A stretch of DNA of 44,358 bases from Virgibacillus dokdonensis. GTDB lineage: Bacteria; Bacillota; Bacilli; Bacillales; Amphibacillaceae. Shown here one piece after another: positions 34,931 to 43,912 of this stretch (position 1 is the first letter of the stretch; every line of letters starts with the position of its first letter). Where the stretch lies: NCBI RefSeq assembly GCF_900166595.1, contig NZ_LT745763.1:2432627-2476984 (forward strand), written 5' to 3'. The notes under the pieces were generated by a model, which was given only the letters and a program-made list of their open reading frames with translations, was not told the origin of the DNA and did not search any database. The position numbers were made by a program, and so were the translations under genes.

Positions 34931-35854
34931 TTAGAAAAAAGCACTAAACGTTTCTAACTGCCTCTTATCCATAATATCATGATGAAACAATGGAACATAC
35001 CATTTTTTTTGTTCCTTAAATATGGCTTCTATTTTTTGTACGTAAGTTTGCTCCATTTGTTTTCGTTTTGCAAAAAAATTTCCGTCTACTTGTTCTGGTA
35101 ATAGTTTATTAACAATGATGTTTTTTACATAGATTTCATGTTGATGCAGCAATCGAATAGCCTTATCCGTTTCAGTTATAGATAAACTTTCTGGATTAAC
35201 CACAAAAATAAAGCCTGTTCGTTCATCATCTAGTAGCAATTCTCTTGCTTTTGCAAATCTTCCTTTCCTACCCTCAAGTACATGATAAATAGGATCTTCT
35301 ATTGGCTCCCCATCATTTAGTAATTGCGTATAGTTTTCATTCGTTTTCTTTCTACGTTGTAATAATCCGTCTATCCAAATACCCATTAATTCCGGCAAAG
35401 TTAACAATCGAATCGTGTGTCCCGTTGGAGCTGTATCAATAATACATTGATCATAATGTTGATGTTCCTCGATAATGATAGAGATAAGCTTATTGAATAA
35501 TGCAGCTTCATCAGCCCCAGGTGATGCTTTAGCCGTATCCAATTGGCGATTTACTTCATTTATCATAGATGGTTGAACAATCCCTTTCATATTTTCCTTT
35601 ACACTATTAATATAAGCCGTCGTTTCTTGTTCAGGATCAATTTCAAGTACATCTAAATGTGAACTAACTTTTTTAATCCTCCCTCCAATATTCTCTTCAA
35701 AAATATCTCCCAAATTATGGGCGGGATCAGTAGAAACAAGCAAAGTTTTTCGACCTTCTTTTGCGCGCTTCCATGCTAAAGCCGCAGCGGAAGTTGATTT
35801 TCCCACCCCTCCTTTCCCACCAATAAAAGCAATCTTTTTATGCAGTTCCTCCAA
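34931..35854 (-). CDS. ArsA/GET3-family ATPase
   Basis: 307-residue P-loop ATPase of the ArsA group with the deviant Walker A 'GGKGGVGKST' (12-21), 'STDPAHNLGDIF', switch 'DTAPTGHTIRLL' and 'VVNPESLSITET'. ArsA drives arsenite export with ArsB; GET3 relatives chaperone membrane proteins. No ArsB, ArsR or ArsD is nearby and the length is that of a single-domain ArsA, so arsenic is unlikely. The TTG at 35854 was chosen: 'aaaggag' is 8 bases upstream, while the GTG at 35863 abuts it. 16 bases after a small Cys-Cys-ending protein. Confidence 0.85.
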   Translation of the reverse strand: MEELHKKIAFIGGKGGVGKSTSAAALAWKRAKEGRKTLLVSTDPAHNLGDIFEENIGGRIKKVSSHLDVLEIDPEQETTAYINSVKENMKGIVQPSMINEVNRQLDTAKASPGADEAALFNKLISIIIEEHQHYDQCIIDTAPTGHTIRLLTLPELMGIWIDGLLQRRKKTNENYTQLLNDGEPIEDPIYHVLEGRKGRFAKARELLLDDERTGFIFVVNPESLSITETDKAIRLLHQHEIYVKNIIVNKLLPEQVDGNFFAKRKQMEQTYVQKIEAIFKEQKKWYVPLFHHDIMDKRQLETFSAFF

Positions 35855-35870
35855 TATAATCACTCCTTTA

Positions 35871-36128
35871 TTAACAGCAACGAATGCCAGATAACGGCGA
35901 TTTTTCCATTCCCATTCGTAAATGCCAATCGTGAAATTTTTCTAGCATATAAGGGTATAACTCTAGTGTATAATAATATACTGGATTTGGAATTCCAATC
36001 ATCTCTGAGTAAAGTAAGAGCAAGAAAATATCGTCCTCATGCCTCAACTCACGAGCAATTTCCTGACGATGAGGTAGACTGATTACTTCTTCATAATATT
36101 GAATAAGCTTCTTTATTTGCTCGATCAT
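35871..36128 (-). CDS. Small protein ending in Cys-Cys (cory-CC-star-like), partner of ArsA
   Basis: 85-residue protein with helical, hydrophobic middle ('DDIFLLLLYSEMIGIPNPVY', residues about 32-51), a tyrosine-rich patch (YYYTLELYPYML) and a C-terminus of 'RCC' directly before the stop. It matches the family I remember under the name 'cory-CC-star', commonly beside ArsA ATPases; this naming was not checked. The ATG follows 'ggggagatatc'. Operon with the ATPase downstream. The terminal cysteines might bind metal or a thiol cofactor, or be modified (speculative). Confidence 0.65.
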   Translation of the reverse strand: MIEQIKKLIQYYEEVISLPHRQEIARELRHEDDIFLLLLYSEMIGIPNPVYYYTLELYPYMLEKFHDWHLRMGMEKSPLSGIRCC

Positions 36129-36161
36129 GATATCTCCCCTTCCAATAGCACGATTTATTTT

Positions 36162-36258
36162 TTAGAAAAACTTGGCTGTCGCCAAGTCTTATGGCGGAAG
36201 AACGACGTCGTTTTGCTTATACTATAAAACCTAGAAATCTTTATACTTTCCTAATACG
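36162..36258 (+). repeat. Module C of the dispersed element, best plus-strand copy
   Basis: Starts 'tttagaaaaacttggctgtc' with hairpin arms 'acttggc' / 'gccaagt', then 'ggcggaagaacgacgtcgtt', 'ttgcttatactataaaacct' and the tail 'tttatactttcctaatacg'. It lies between cory-CC-star and the cstA terminator. It can serve as the reference for the other copies. Confidence 0.75.
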
Positions 36259-36268
36259 CACAGATAAT

Positions 36269-36298
36269 GAAAAGGGACCTTCCTTAGATCCCTTTTCC
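36269..36298 (-). terminator. Terminator of cstA
   Basis: Stem 'aaaaggga' / 'tccctttt' with an 11-base loop, 13 bases after the cstA stop codon on the minus strand. Confidence 0.6.
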
Positions 36299-36310
36299 AT
36301 GGTTTATGAA

Positions 36311-38041
36311 CTAGTTATCTAGATTTTGATCTGTATCCCCTCGTAATACAGAAAAAGCAGTTATAATAATCCAAATCGCAAACACAAAAATGATAGATCC
36401 TAATACAAATAATAAAGTGTTCGGTTCTGTTCCAGTCCAGGACCACTCAAATAATACTTGTTGAAACATAGCATATAATGTCATCACCATAACAAATATC
36501 ATAGGAATAATTACCACGGCATAATTTCTCCCTAACCGCTTTAACCATACGGCAATAAGCATTAAACTAATTGCTGCTAGTAATTGATTTGCTGTTCCAA
36601 ACAATGGCCATAATTGATAGCCCCCTGAGCCAAAACCTTTAGGACCTTGTGGGAGTAAAACAAGTGCAGCACTCGATAAAACAGCTATAGACGTAGCAAC
36701 ATGCGTTTTTGTTAATACTGGGAGTTTATATTCCGTACCTAACTCCCCAATAATATATCGCATAAGCCGAACGGATGTATCTAATGTTGTTGCTGCAAAA
36801 CTAACAACAATGATGGAAACGATCGTTACCGCAATATCAATCGGTATACCTAATCCTCCCGCTAATACAGCTGCTCCTTCTACGAAAACACCTAAACCAC
36901 TTGCATTTGCAGATGCAAAACTATGATAAACAGCTGAAAAATCCGCAGTACTTGCAAAAAATGTCGCTACAGCAATGATGGATACTAGTGCTAAAATCCC
37001 TTCGCCAACAGCTCCAGCATAACCAACAAAACGGGCATCTGTTTCTTTATCTAATTGTTTGGAAGATGTCCCCGAGGAAACAAGACCATGAAACCCTGAT
37101 ATAGCTCCACAAGCAATCGTAATAAATAGGAGTGGAATCCACGGTGTGTCTGCGTTAGCATTTGTCACAGGTGCAGTCATTTCTGGATTTGTAAAAATTA
37201 GTCCTACATATAAAATTCCTAACCCAACAACAAGCTGATGGGAGTTAATAAAGTCTCTTGGTTGCAACAATTGCCAAACAGGAAGTGTGGAAGCAATATA
37301 TACATACACCAGCAATATAATAATCCAAATAAAGAACGCTGAGGAGACTGCGCCTAATCCAAATATACCCGTGTTGCCTTCTCCCCCCATCCATTGCACA
37401 AGGTCAATTTGCATCCATTCTATCTTGCTTGATAATACAGCTACAAGATACATGACCGCTAATGCAATAACAGATGGTAGAAGCATTTTGATATTTCGTT
37501 TGTATACAGCATACCCAATCCAAATAGCTAAAGGAATTTGGATAAATACAGGTAGAACACTTGCTGGATAAGAGATAAATAAGTTAGAAATAACCCAAGC
37601 AAACACCGCATTCACCATAAGTACAAGAATTAAAATAATAAATAAAAACAATATTTTAGCTCGTTGACCGATCAGGCGATGAGCTAATGTACCAACAGAT
37701 TGACCTTTATTTCGTACAGATAATACGAGTGTCCCAAAATCATGAACCCCTGCGGCAAATACAGTTCCTAGAATAACCCATAAAAATGCTGGTAACCATC
37801 CCCAGTATACAGCTATAGCAGGTCCCAAAATAGGCGCTGCTCCAGCAACTGAAGTAAAGTGATGCCCCCATAATACGAACTTATTTGTCGGAACAAAGTC
37901 TACCCCATCTTTATATTGATGCGCGGGTGTAACATAGTTTGGGTCTAATCGAAAAATTTTCTCAGCTACAAATTTCGAATAATACCGATATCCTAATGCA
38001 AAAACAACGATACCAATAACAGCTACCAATATACCAGACAT
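36311..38041 (-). CDS. cstA: CstA-family peptide/pyruvate transporter
   Basis: 576-residue carbon starvation protein A with about 16 helices and the family landmarks 'GHHFTSVAGAAPILGPA', 'GVHDFGTLV', 'SGFHGLVSSGTSSKQ' and 'DTSVRLMRYI'. CstA proteins import peptides or pyruvate under carbon limitation. It begins at an ATG with 'aaggggggaatgt' in front. No LytTR or BtsS-type regulator is adjacent. The length is typical of the Bacillus group (shorter than E. coli CstA). Confidence 0.9.
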   Translation of the reverse strand: MSGILVAVIGIVVFALGYRYYSKFVAEKIFRLDPNYVTPAHQYKDGVDFVPTNKFVLWGHHFTSVAGAAPILGPAIAVYWGWLPAFLWVILGTVFAAGVHDFGTLVLSVRNKGQSVGTLAHRLIGQRAKILFLFIILILVLMVNAVFAWVISNLFISYPASVLPVFIQIPLAIWIGYAVYKRNIKMLLPSVIALAVMYLVAVLSSKIEWMQIDLVQWMGGEGNTGIFGLGAVSSAFFIWIIILLVYVYIASTLPVWQLLQPRDFINSHQLVVGLGILYVGLIFTNPEMTAPVTNANADTPWIPLLFITIACGAISGFHGLVSSGTSSKQLDKETDARFVGYAGAVGEGILALVSIIAVATFFASTADFSAVYHSFASANASGLGVFVEGAAVLAGGLGIPIDIAVTIVSIIVVSFAATTLDTSVRLMRYIIGELGTEYKLPVLTKTHVATSIAVLSSAALVLLPQGPKGFGSGGYQLWPLFGTANQLLAAISLMLIAVWLKRLGRNYAVVIIPMIFVMVMTLYAMFQQVLFEWSWTGTEPNTLLFVLGSIIFVFAIWIIITAFSVLRGDTDQNLDN

Positions 38042-38463
38042 ACATTCCCCCCTTTTTTTATGAAAACGATCTTGTTAACCTTTATGCGCAAACGCTTTAA
38101 TTTAGTACGTTTTATCTAAAAATATTTTAAATGTAAAATACTTTGAAAAAATATAGAACTACCTTTAGTACCTATGTACTGGGAAAAAGAGTTGGAACAT
38201 CACTCCATGAATTGAAAAATAAACAAAGTCATTCCCCTATACCTTCTTGTAACCCTAGAAGTAAGCTTTGCTTATCGACAAGTATTTCATCTATTCGTTT
38301 TTCTTATTGGTAAACCCTTAAAGTTTTATCAATTTCTATTATGCAAATAAGCAGAACCATTATAATCTTGGTTGTTCGGCTTTGCTATATCGTATTTGCT
38401 TGTACCCCAAACTCTTTACAAGTGCGCATCAACTAAAAATTATTCATTGCTCCCTAAAACGGG
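38042..38463. other. Intergenic region upstream of cstA
   Basis: No gene over 422 bases. It must hold the cstA promoter on the minus strand and the 3' end of the permease transcript. At 38255-38345 there is a degenerate module C ('agctttgcttatcgacaagt' ... 'taaagttttatcaatttcta'). An open frame at 38372-38794 is antisense to the permease and not supported. Confidence 0.4.
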
Positions 38464-39888
38464 TCACAATACCCAAACTGCCATCGTTGTTGCTACCACA
38501 AGGCCAACGATAACTGGGATAAAGTTTTTTCTAACAAGCTCCATGACGGAAATACCACAAAATCCCGCAATCGCTACAAGAGATGACCAAGCAACAAGCG
38601 CTCCTCCGCCTGTCCATATAGACCCCATCTGTCCAATTGCAGCAAGTGTTGCCACATCGACGCCATTTGATGGCAACGAAGCCGATAAAGCACCTGTTAG
38701 TGGAAGTCCAGAAAAACCCGATCCATCTAAGCCAGTAATCATACCGATTATTAAAATACTAAATGCTACTAACCATTGGTTTTCAGGTAAATAGGACTGT
38801 GTGGACTGTACTAAATCAAACAAAAATGCTGGGGCATCTTCCCCTATGCCTAATATGGCATCTGCAAAATTTGAACTTCCTAAAAAAAAGAATCCAGCTA
38901 TTGGTATCACTGGGCCCATAGCTTTGAAGGCAAATACAAATCCATCTGTAATATGGGTAGTAATATAGTCCAGTGCTTTCTCTTTTCGAAGCGCTAACGT
39001 TGATAACAAAAGCAAAATAACAGATACACCACCAATAAAAGCTGCTCCATCACCGCCTTCAAAACCGCTCATTCTTCCTGAATGAAGCTTTTCATATATC
39101 ATGTAAATAACCACTGCAGCTAATGCTAAGGGTACGAAAACAGCAAACACCTTGCTCCATTTCGTTTGTATTTCCTTATTTGATTCAATAGGAGCATCTT
39201 GAGAAGTCTGCATACTTGCTAAATCTTCTAAGTTTATGGGATTATTGGCGTTACGTATCTTATTACGAGCAAATAGATATGCTAAGCAGACTGCAACAGC
39301 TCCAGTAATTAAGGAAAGTATGAAAGCTTGTTCTGCGACTGCTGTAGTATGTACGCCAGCTGAAGCAGCAGATAAGCTTGGAGCAACTTGCACAATATAA
39401 TCTGAGGACAAAGCCATTCCTTGCCCAGCTATAGCAATAGCCACCGCTGCAGTAATTGCTGGTAAGCCAACGCGAATAGCTGCTGGTACTAGTAAAGCAC
39501 AAATAAGTGGAACTGCTGGTGTTGGCCAAAAGAATAGAGAGATAATGTATGTTGCAATGACTAAAACAAAGAAAGAAATATGTCCATTTATCATTATTTT
39601 CTGTATTGGTTTTATCATGTGTTTATCTGCTCCCAAATCCCGTAATGAATTTAATAATGCAAGCATAAACGTAATAATTAAAAAAATGCTAAAAAGTTCT
39701 CTAGCAGCAACTAAATTTGCTTGAAAAATAGCTTTAAACCCTTCAACAATGCTTCCTTTGTATAACCATGCGATTAAAAACGTTCCCAATAAAGATGGTA
39801 GAACGACTCCTTTTCGCATCATCATTGTAATGATAATGAGCAACGTAAACAGACCATACACATAGTGAGATATAGAAAGCTCCACCAT
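38464..39888 (-). CDS. Putative ion-transporter-superfamily permease, substrate unknown
   Basis: 474-residue polytopic membrane protein with about 12 helices and two similar halves (about 5-215 and 245-474), each with a helix-breaking Gly/Ser/Pro-rich stretch ('FFWPTPAVPLICALLVP'; 'GLDGSGFSGLPLTGALS'). This build fits IT-superfamily carriers (Gnt, Lct, citrate types), but I cannot assign a family. The ATG follows 'gagaggaaggttaatg'. Not close enough to cstA (420 bases) to be one operon, though both may import carbon sources. Confidence 0.65.
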   Translation of the reverse strand: MVELSISHYVYGLFTLLIIITMMMRKGVVLPSLLGTFLIAWLYKGSIVEGFKAIFQANLVAARELFSIFLIITFMLALLNSLRDLGADKHMIKPIQKIMINGHISFFVLVIATYIISLFFWPTPAVPLICALLVPAAIRVGLPAITAAVAIAIAGQGMALSSDYIVQVAPSLSAASAGVHTTAVAEQAFILSLITGAVAVCLAYLFARNKIRNANNPINLEDLASMQTSQDAPIESNKEIQTKWSKVFAVFVPLALAAVVIYMIYEKLHSGRMSGFEGGDGAAFIGGVSVILLLLSTLALRKEKALDYITTHITDGFVFAFKAMGPVIPIAGFFFLGSSNFADAILGIGEDAPAFLFDLVQSTQSYLPENQWLVAFSILIIGMITGLDGSGFSGLPLTGALSASLPSNGVDVATLAAIGQMGSIWTGGGALVAWSSLVAIAGFCGISVMELVRKNFIPVIVGLVVATTMAVWVL

Positions 39889-40089
39889 TAACCTTCCTCT
39901 CCGAATAGTGTGTTACAGCCTATGCAAGCGTTACTTATTTGGTTCTGTTCTGTTCATTAACTACAGAAGAGAGGTCTATCATATATTATGAAATACGCTT
40001 TCGCATTTGGTAAACAAAACTAGATGATCGTGATAGAATAAATTCACACCCATCATATAAAGGAGGCTGAAATAAGCATATAGGAGACA

Positions 40090-40183
40090 TTAGAAAAACT
40101 TGGCTTACCGCCAAATGTTTAATGCAAAGCTGTAGTTTTCTTATACTATAGACCTTAAAACTTTATACTTTTCTATAGTATAA
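40090..40183 (+). repeat. Module C of the dispersed element
   Basis: Starts 'ttagaaaaacttggcttacc', hairpin arm 'gccaaatg', then 'aaagctgtagttttcttata' and the tail 'actttatacttttctatag'. A further fragment 'gcttttctccaagtct' follows at 40197. It fills the leader of the TmrB-like pseudogene. No other gene was seen in 39889-40269. Confidence 0.65.
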
Positions 40184-40269
40184 GTATATAAAGCTTAGCT
40201 TTTCTCCAAGTCTATATGATGTGTAATTGTGAAAGCTGTAATTTTTCTTTGAGAGGAAAGGTGATTTCA

Positions 40270-40812
40270 TTGATAATTTGGATTAACGGCGCTTTTGGTT
40301 CTGGAAAAACACATACTGCTTATGAGTTACATAGAAGATTCCCCAATTCATTTGTGTATGACCCAGAAAACATGGGGTTTTTCATACGTGATAATATTCC
40401 AAAAAACATGCAAAAGAACGACTTCCAAGATTATCCTATTTGGCGTGAATAATTAAATTTCACCTTTTTAAAATATATAGCGGATCATTATAATGGCATT
40501 ATTATTGTACCTATGACCATTGTCCATCCAACTTATTATCAAGAAATTGTTGTTAAACTTAAAAATGAAAATATTACTGTGAAACATTTTGTTTTATGGG
40601 CTTCCAAGAAAACGTTAGAAAATCGGTTATGCAAGAGAGGTGATGGGAACAATTCCTGGCCCGCCAAACAAATCGATAGATGTATGCAAAGTCTATCCAA
40701 TAATATGTTTCAACAGCGGATAGTTACAGATGATGTAACGATTGAACAAGTAGCGGAAAAAATCGCGTCAATGTGTGGCATTCATTTACTTCCTGACCAT
40801 AGCAAGTTTTAA
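40270..40812 (+). pseudogene. TmrB-like P-loop kinase gene interrupted by one in-frame stop
   Basis: One reading frame of 181 codons broken by TAA at 40450-40452 (codon 61). Before the stop: Walker A GAFGSGKT (7-14), '[15 protein letters not shown]' and '[10 protein letters not shown]'. After it, without frame change: 'KYIADHYNGIIIVPMTIVHP', 'LWASKKTLENRL' and 'SWPAKQIDRCMQSL'. These are the ordered landmarks of TmrB/AAA_33-type tunicamycin-resistance kinases (normal length about 180-195). The TTG at 40270 has 'gaggaaagg' upstream. The rest of the frame is intact, so the mutation is recent, or it could be a sequencing error. Confidence 0.85.
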
Positions 40813-40837
40813 TCAAGTAGAAAATAAATACAATTTA

Positions 40838-40902
40838 AAAAGTAATGTCAATAGTACGAAACTCCACGAAGACGAGCCGCCTATTGACATTACTTTTCTT
40901 TA
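40838..40902 (+). terminator. Long-stem hairpin downstream of the TmrB-like pseudogene
   Basis: A perfect 16-bp stem 'aaagtaatgtcaatag' / 'ctattgacattacttt' around a 26-base loop, followed by 'tctttattt'. It lies 27 bases after the stop of the TmrB-like frame. Confidence 0.7.
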
Positions 40903-41022
40903 TTTGCAAACAGAGTTTTTCAATAGAAATAACAAATGAAAAGGGGCAGAAAACGTCACTCTCTGCAAACTCCTAATGCATTCCATTTTTTATAAATTAA
41001 AAATGAGCCATAGAAGGGCAAT

Positions 41023-42810
41023 CTATACTAATTTCATAAATTCATCTACATCCTTCATGCACTCAAGTACAGCTTCTTCCCAAAACGCAGTTTCGGTTAA
41101 ATCTACATTTAAATGCTTCTTAGCTAAATCTTCCACCGTCATTCTACCAGTATCACGTAATAAAGAAATGTAGGCTTCTTCAAAGCTTCCTTCTCCATTT
41201 TTAGCTTTTGCATACACGCCATTACTAAATAAATAACCGAACGTATATGGAAAATTATAAAATGGTACACCAGTAATATGAAAGTGAAGTTTAGACGCCC
41301 AAAAATTAGGGTCATATTCTGAAAGCGTCTCACAATATGCTTCTTTCTGAGCTTCCACCATTAACTGATTTAATCTCTCTACAGAAACTATTCCTTGTTT
41401 TCTTTCCTCATAAAAACGCGTTTCAAATAAAAATCGGGCATGTATATTCATAAAAAATGCAACACTTCGTTGAATCTTATCCTCTAGTAAAGCTTTTTTC
41501 TCTTCTTTTGAAGTTGCTGCTTGTAAAGAGGCATCGGCAACTATCATTTCCGCAAAGGTAGAAGCAGTTTCTGCCACATTCATTGCATATCTTTGATTTA
41601 AAGCATTCACATCATTCATCACATGCTGATGATAGGCATGCCCTAATTCATGTGCTAGGGTAGCAATATTACTAGCTGTTCCAGAATACGTCATAAAAAT
41701 TCGCGTTTGCTCACTGTGCGGAAAGCTTGTACAAAAACCGCCAGGGCGTTTACCTGGTCGATCCTCTGCTTCAATCCAACGCTTTTCAAACGCCATTTCT
41801 GCAAAATCAGCCATTTTAGGGCTAAATTTTCGGAACTGATCTACAATAAAATTGGCTCCTTCTTCGTATGTATAGGTTTGAACTGTTTCACTGATTGGAG
41901 CAGTTACGTCATAAATACTTAATGTATCAATATCGAGAAGCTCTGCCTTCTTATTTAAATAATGGACAAAGTGTCCTTTATATTTTGTAATTGCTGTCCA
42001 CATAGCATCTAATGTTTCTTGTTTCATCCGATTAATCATTAGCGGTTCTTTTAGCACATTTTCCCAGCCTCTATGCTTATACGTCTCTAAGCGAAAACCA
42101 GCCAAATGATTTATTGTTTGACCAAATAAGTCTGCTTGCTCCTCCCAAGCCGCTGATAGTTTGGTAAATACGTGTTGACGGAAACGACGATTCGGATCTG
42201 TTAATTTATTGGTTGCTTGTCCAATCGAATAATGTTGCAAACTTCCTTTTTCTTCTAACGTAATTTCCATATTCCCAACGATGACATCGTACATTTGCCC
42301 CCATGCATGATAGCCATCCTTTGCTAAATCATTAATTAAGGCCTCTTGTTCTAAAGGTAAAAGGTTTTGCGCCTGCTCTCGGTACTCTTCTAGCACAAAT
42401 ATAATCTCTTGTAACGATTCATGCTGTGAAAATAAGCTCCAATCTTCCTCTGTTATTGCACCAAGTTTTTGTTTTAGCTTTGTTTGTATTCCACCAAATT
42501 TTGCATTCAATTGAGATCGCTCACCAAGCAAAGGTTGTACATGCTGATCATTTGTATCCTGTGCGTGTAAACAACTTATAAATGCAAAAGCCTCTCTCAT
42601 CAATTTTGTCGTGCTTTCCATTTGCTGACATAAATCTATTAGTGCCTCAATATTTTCCTTTGTAGCCTTAGGTTGAAGCTGATTTATGTAAGCATCCAGC
42701 TTATCAAGTTCTTGATCTACGATTGTTAAATGTTCTCGAAACTTCGTAGATTTACTTCCTCCAGGGAAAATAATTTCTAAGTCCCACGTCAGATCCTTTA
42801 ATGGTTTCAA
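41023..42810 (-). CDS. M3-family oligoendopeptidase (PepF-type)
   Basis: 595-residue cytoplasmic zinc metallopeptidase degrading short peptides. The zinc motif is HELGH (387-391) within 'TLAHELGHAYHQH', with the third ligand glutamate expected in 'NVAETASTFAEM' about 25 residues on. The N-terminal helical domain (about 1-180) and catalytic domain match the PepF clade that also includes B. subtilis YjbG-like enzymes. ATG at 42810 behind 'aaggagggttttttt'. Monocistronic. Confidence 0.9.
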   Translation of the reverse strand: MKPLKDLTWDLEIIFPGGSKSTKFREHLTIVDQELDKLDAYINQLQPKATKENIEALIDLCQQMESTTKLMREAFAFISCLHAQDTNDQHVQPLLGERSQLNAKFGGIQTKLKQKLGAITEEDWSLFSQHESLQEIIFVLEEYREQAQNLLPLEQEALINDLAKDGYHAWGQMYDVIVGNMEITLEEKGSLQHYSIGQATNKLTDPNRRFRQHVFTKLSAAWEEQADLFGQTINHLAGFRLETYKHRGWENVLKEPLMINRMKQETLDAMWTAITKYKGHFVHYLNKKAELLDIDTLSIYDVTAPISETVQTYTYEEGANFIVDQFRKFSPKMADFAEMAFEKRWIEAEDRPGKRPGGFCTSFPHSEQTRIFMTYSGTASNIATLAHELGHAYHQHVMNDVNALNQRYAMNVAETASTFAEMIVADASLQAATSKEEKKALLEDKIQRSVAFFMNIHARFLFETRFYEERKQGIVSVERLNQLMVEAQKEAYCETLSEYDPNFWASKLHFHITGVPFYNFPYTFGYLFSNGVYAKAKNGEGSFEEAYISLLRDTGRMTVEDLAKKHLNVDLTETAFWEEAVLECMKDVDEFMKLV

Positions 42811-43155
42811 AAAAACCCTCCTTATTTTTTCAGAAAATTCACTATGAATTAAATTATACCAGACTTTTCATGGTATATCATACATTTTATAACTGAAGAA
42901 CGAATAAATCTAGATCAATATGCAATTTTAATGAAGATGAGAAACAACGAAAGCTTGCTCAAAAGGACTATTTCCTTTAGACTAGTTCGTTTTTTAACGT
43001 ACTTCTAAGGGTACAGATAAAATAAGACACTTCTCCTTTCAATCTTTTTTGTTAGCAGGAAATCTAATCAATTACTTGACAATATAAAGTTTCTCTTTTA
43101 CACTAGGTTACATAAAGTAATAATAATTCAACTAATTTGTGGAGGGATAGTTTTT
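42811..43155. other. Intergenic region between divergent pepF-like and yceI-like genes
   Basis: 345 bases with no gene. It contains the sigma-A promoter of the yceI-like gene near its right end, a T-rich stretch near 42990, and, on the other strand, the unlocated promoter of the peptidase gene. No dispersed-element module was recognised here. Confidence 0.5.
43076..43104 (+). promoter_or_regulatory. Sigma-A promoter of the yceI-like gene
   Basis: 'TTGACA' (43076-43081), 17-base spacer, 'TACACT' (43099-43104); the start codon is 52 bases downstream. Confidence 0.75.
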
Positions 43156-43692
43156 ATGATGAAATCGGTTTGGAATGTAGACTCCGTTCATAGCGAAATT
43201 GGCTTTTCAATTAAGCATATGATGATTTCAAAAGCAAAAGGAAATTTTATTTCATTTGACGGGGAGATCAAAGCTGACTTAGATCAATTTACAGATGCAG
43301 AAATTAAACTTACTATTGACGTAAGTAGTGTGGATACAAGAAATAAGGGTCGGGACGACCATTTACGCTCTGCTGACTTTTTCGATGTAGAAAATCATCC
43401 AAAAGCTACATTTATTTCCAAAGAAATTAAAAAAACATCTGACAACCATTATGAGGTTATTGGAGATTTAACACTTAAAGGAACGACGAAAACAGTGGCC
43501 CTTGAGGTTATTGTTGAAGGCCAAAGTAAAGATCCGATGAGTGGAAATACAGTTGCCGGTTTTAGTGGAGAAACTACCATAAGCCGAAAAGACTTTGACC
43601 TAACATGGAATACAACTTTAGAGACTGGTGGCGTTTTACTTAGTGACGATGTAAAAATTAGTTTCGAGATTGAGGCGCATAAACAAGATTAA
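43156..43692 (+). CDS. YceI-family lipid-binding-like protein
   Basis: 178-residue protein with the YceI beta-barrel pattern: 'WNVDSVHSEIGFSIKHMM' near the start, 'DTRNKGRDDHLRSADFFD', 'ENHPKATFISK', 'GDLTLKGTTK' and 'DFDLTWNT'. Relatives bind polyisoprenoids such as quinones in a lipocalin-like barrel. There is no signal peptide, so it is cytoplasmic, as in most Firmicutes members. The ATG pair at 43156/43159 follows 'ggaggg'. Function in Bacillaceae is not established. Confidence 0.88.
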   Translation: MMKSVWNVDSVHSEIGFSIKHMMISKAKGNFISFDGEIKADLDQFTDAEIKLTIDVSSVDTRNKGRDDHLRSADFFDVENHPKATFISKEIKKTSDNHYEVIGDLTLKGTTKTVALEVIVEGQSKDPMSGNTVAGFSGETTISRKDFDLTWNTTLETGGVLLSDDVKISFEIEAHKQD

Positions 43693-43705
43693 TGGTATAT
43701 AAAGG

Positions 43706-43912
43706 ACAAAGGCTCGGGGCGCCCGGTTAGCAACGTAGCGAGTGGAACGAATCAACTAAAGTTTTAGGAATCATGGTGAGGCGGTGTTGCACGAACCAAT
43801 GATGACTTATCGTAGGGCGATTCGTGAAGTCGCCTAGTTGCTGGGCGCTGGAGTCGAACGTGGATAAATAACTTAGTAAGTTTATCCACAGCTGCAAAAT
43901 TTTATGATTTCC
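43706..43912. repeat. Structured repeat flanking IS copy 2 (long form)
   Basis: 207 bases, the long form of 10267-10429, with 44 extra bases (about 43774-43817: 'catggtgaggcggtgttgca' and onward). Outer arms 'gcgccc...agcaac' and 'gttgct...gggcgc' pair. The IS copy begins at exactly the same point of the repeat as in copy 1 (after 'atgatttcc' here, 'ataatttcc' there). Confidence 0.75.

Noticed and set aside
34931..35863. Arsenite efflux ATPase
   Set aside because: No arsB, arsR or arsD nearby and only one ATPase domain; called as ArsA/GET3 family of unknown role.
38372..38794. Plus-strand open frame of 140 codons
   Set aside because: It lies antisense to the well-supported permease gene and lacks a ribosome site; it is a by-product of that gene's codon use.
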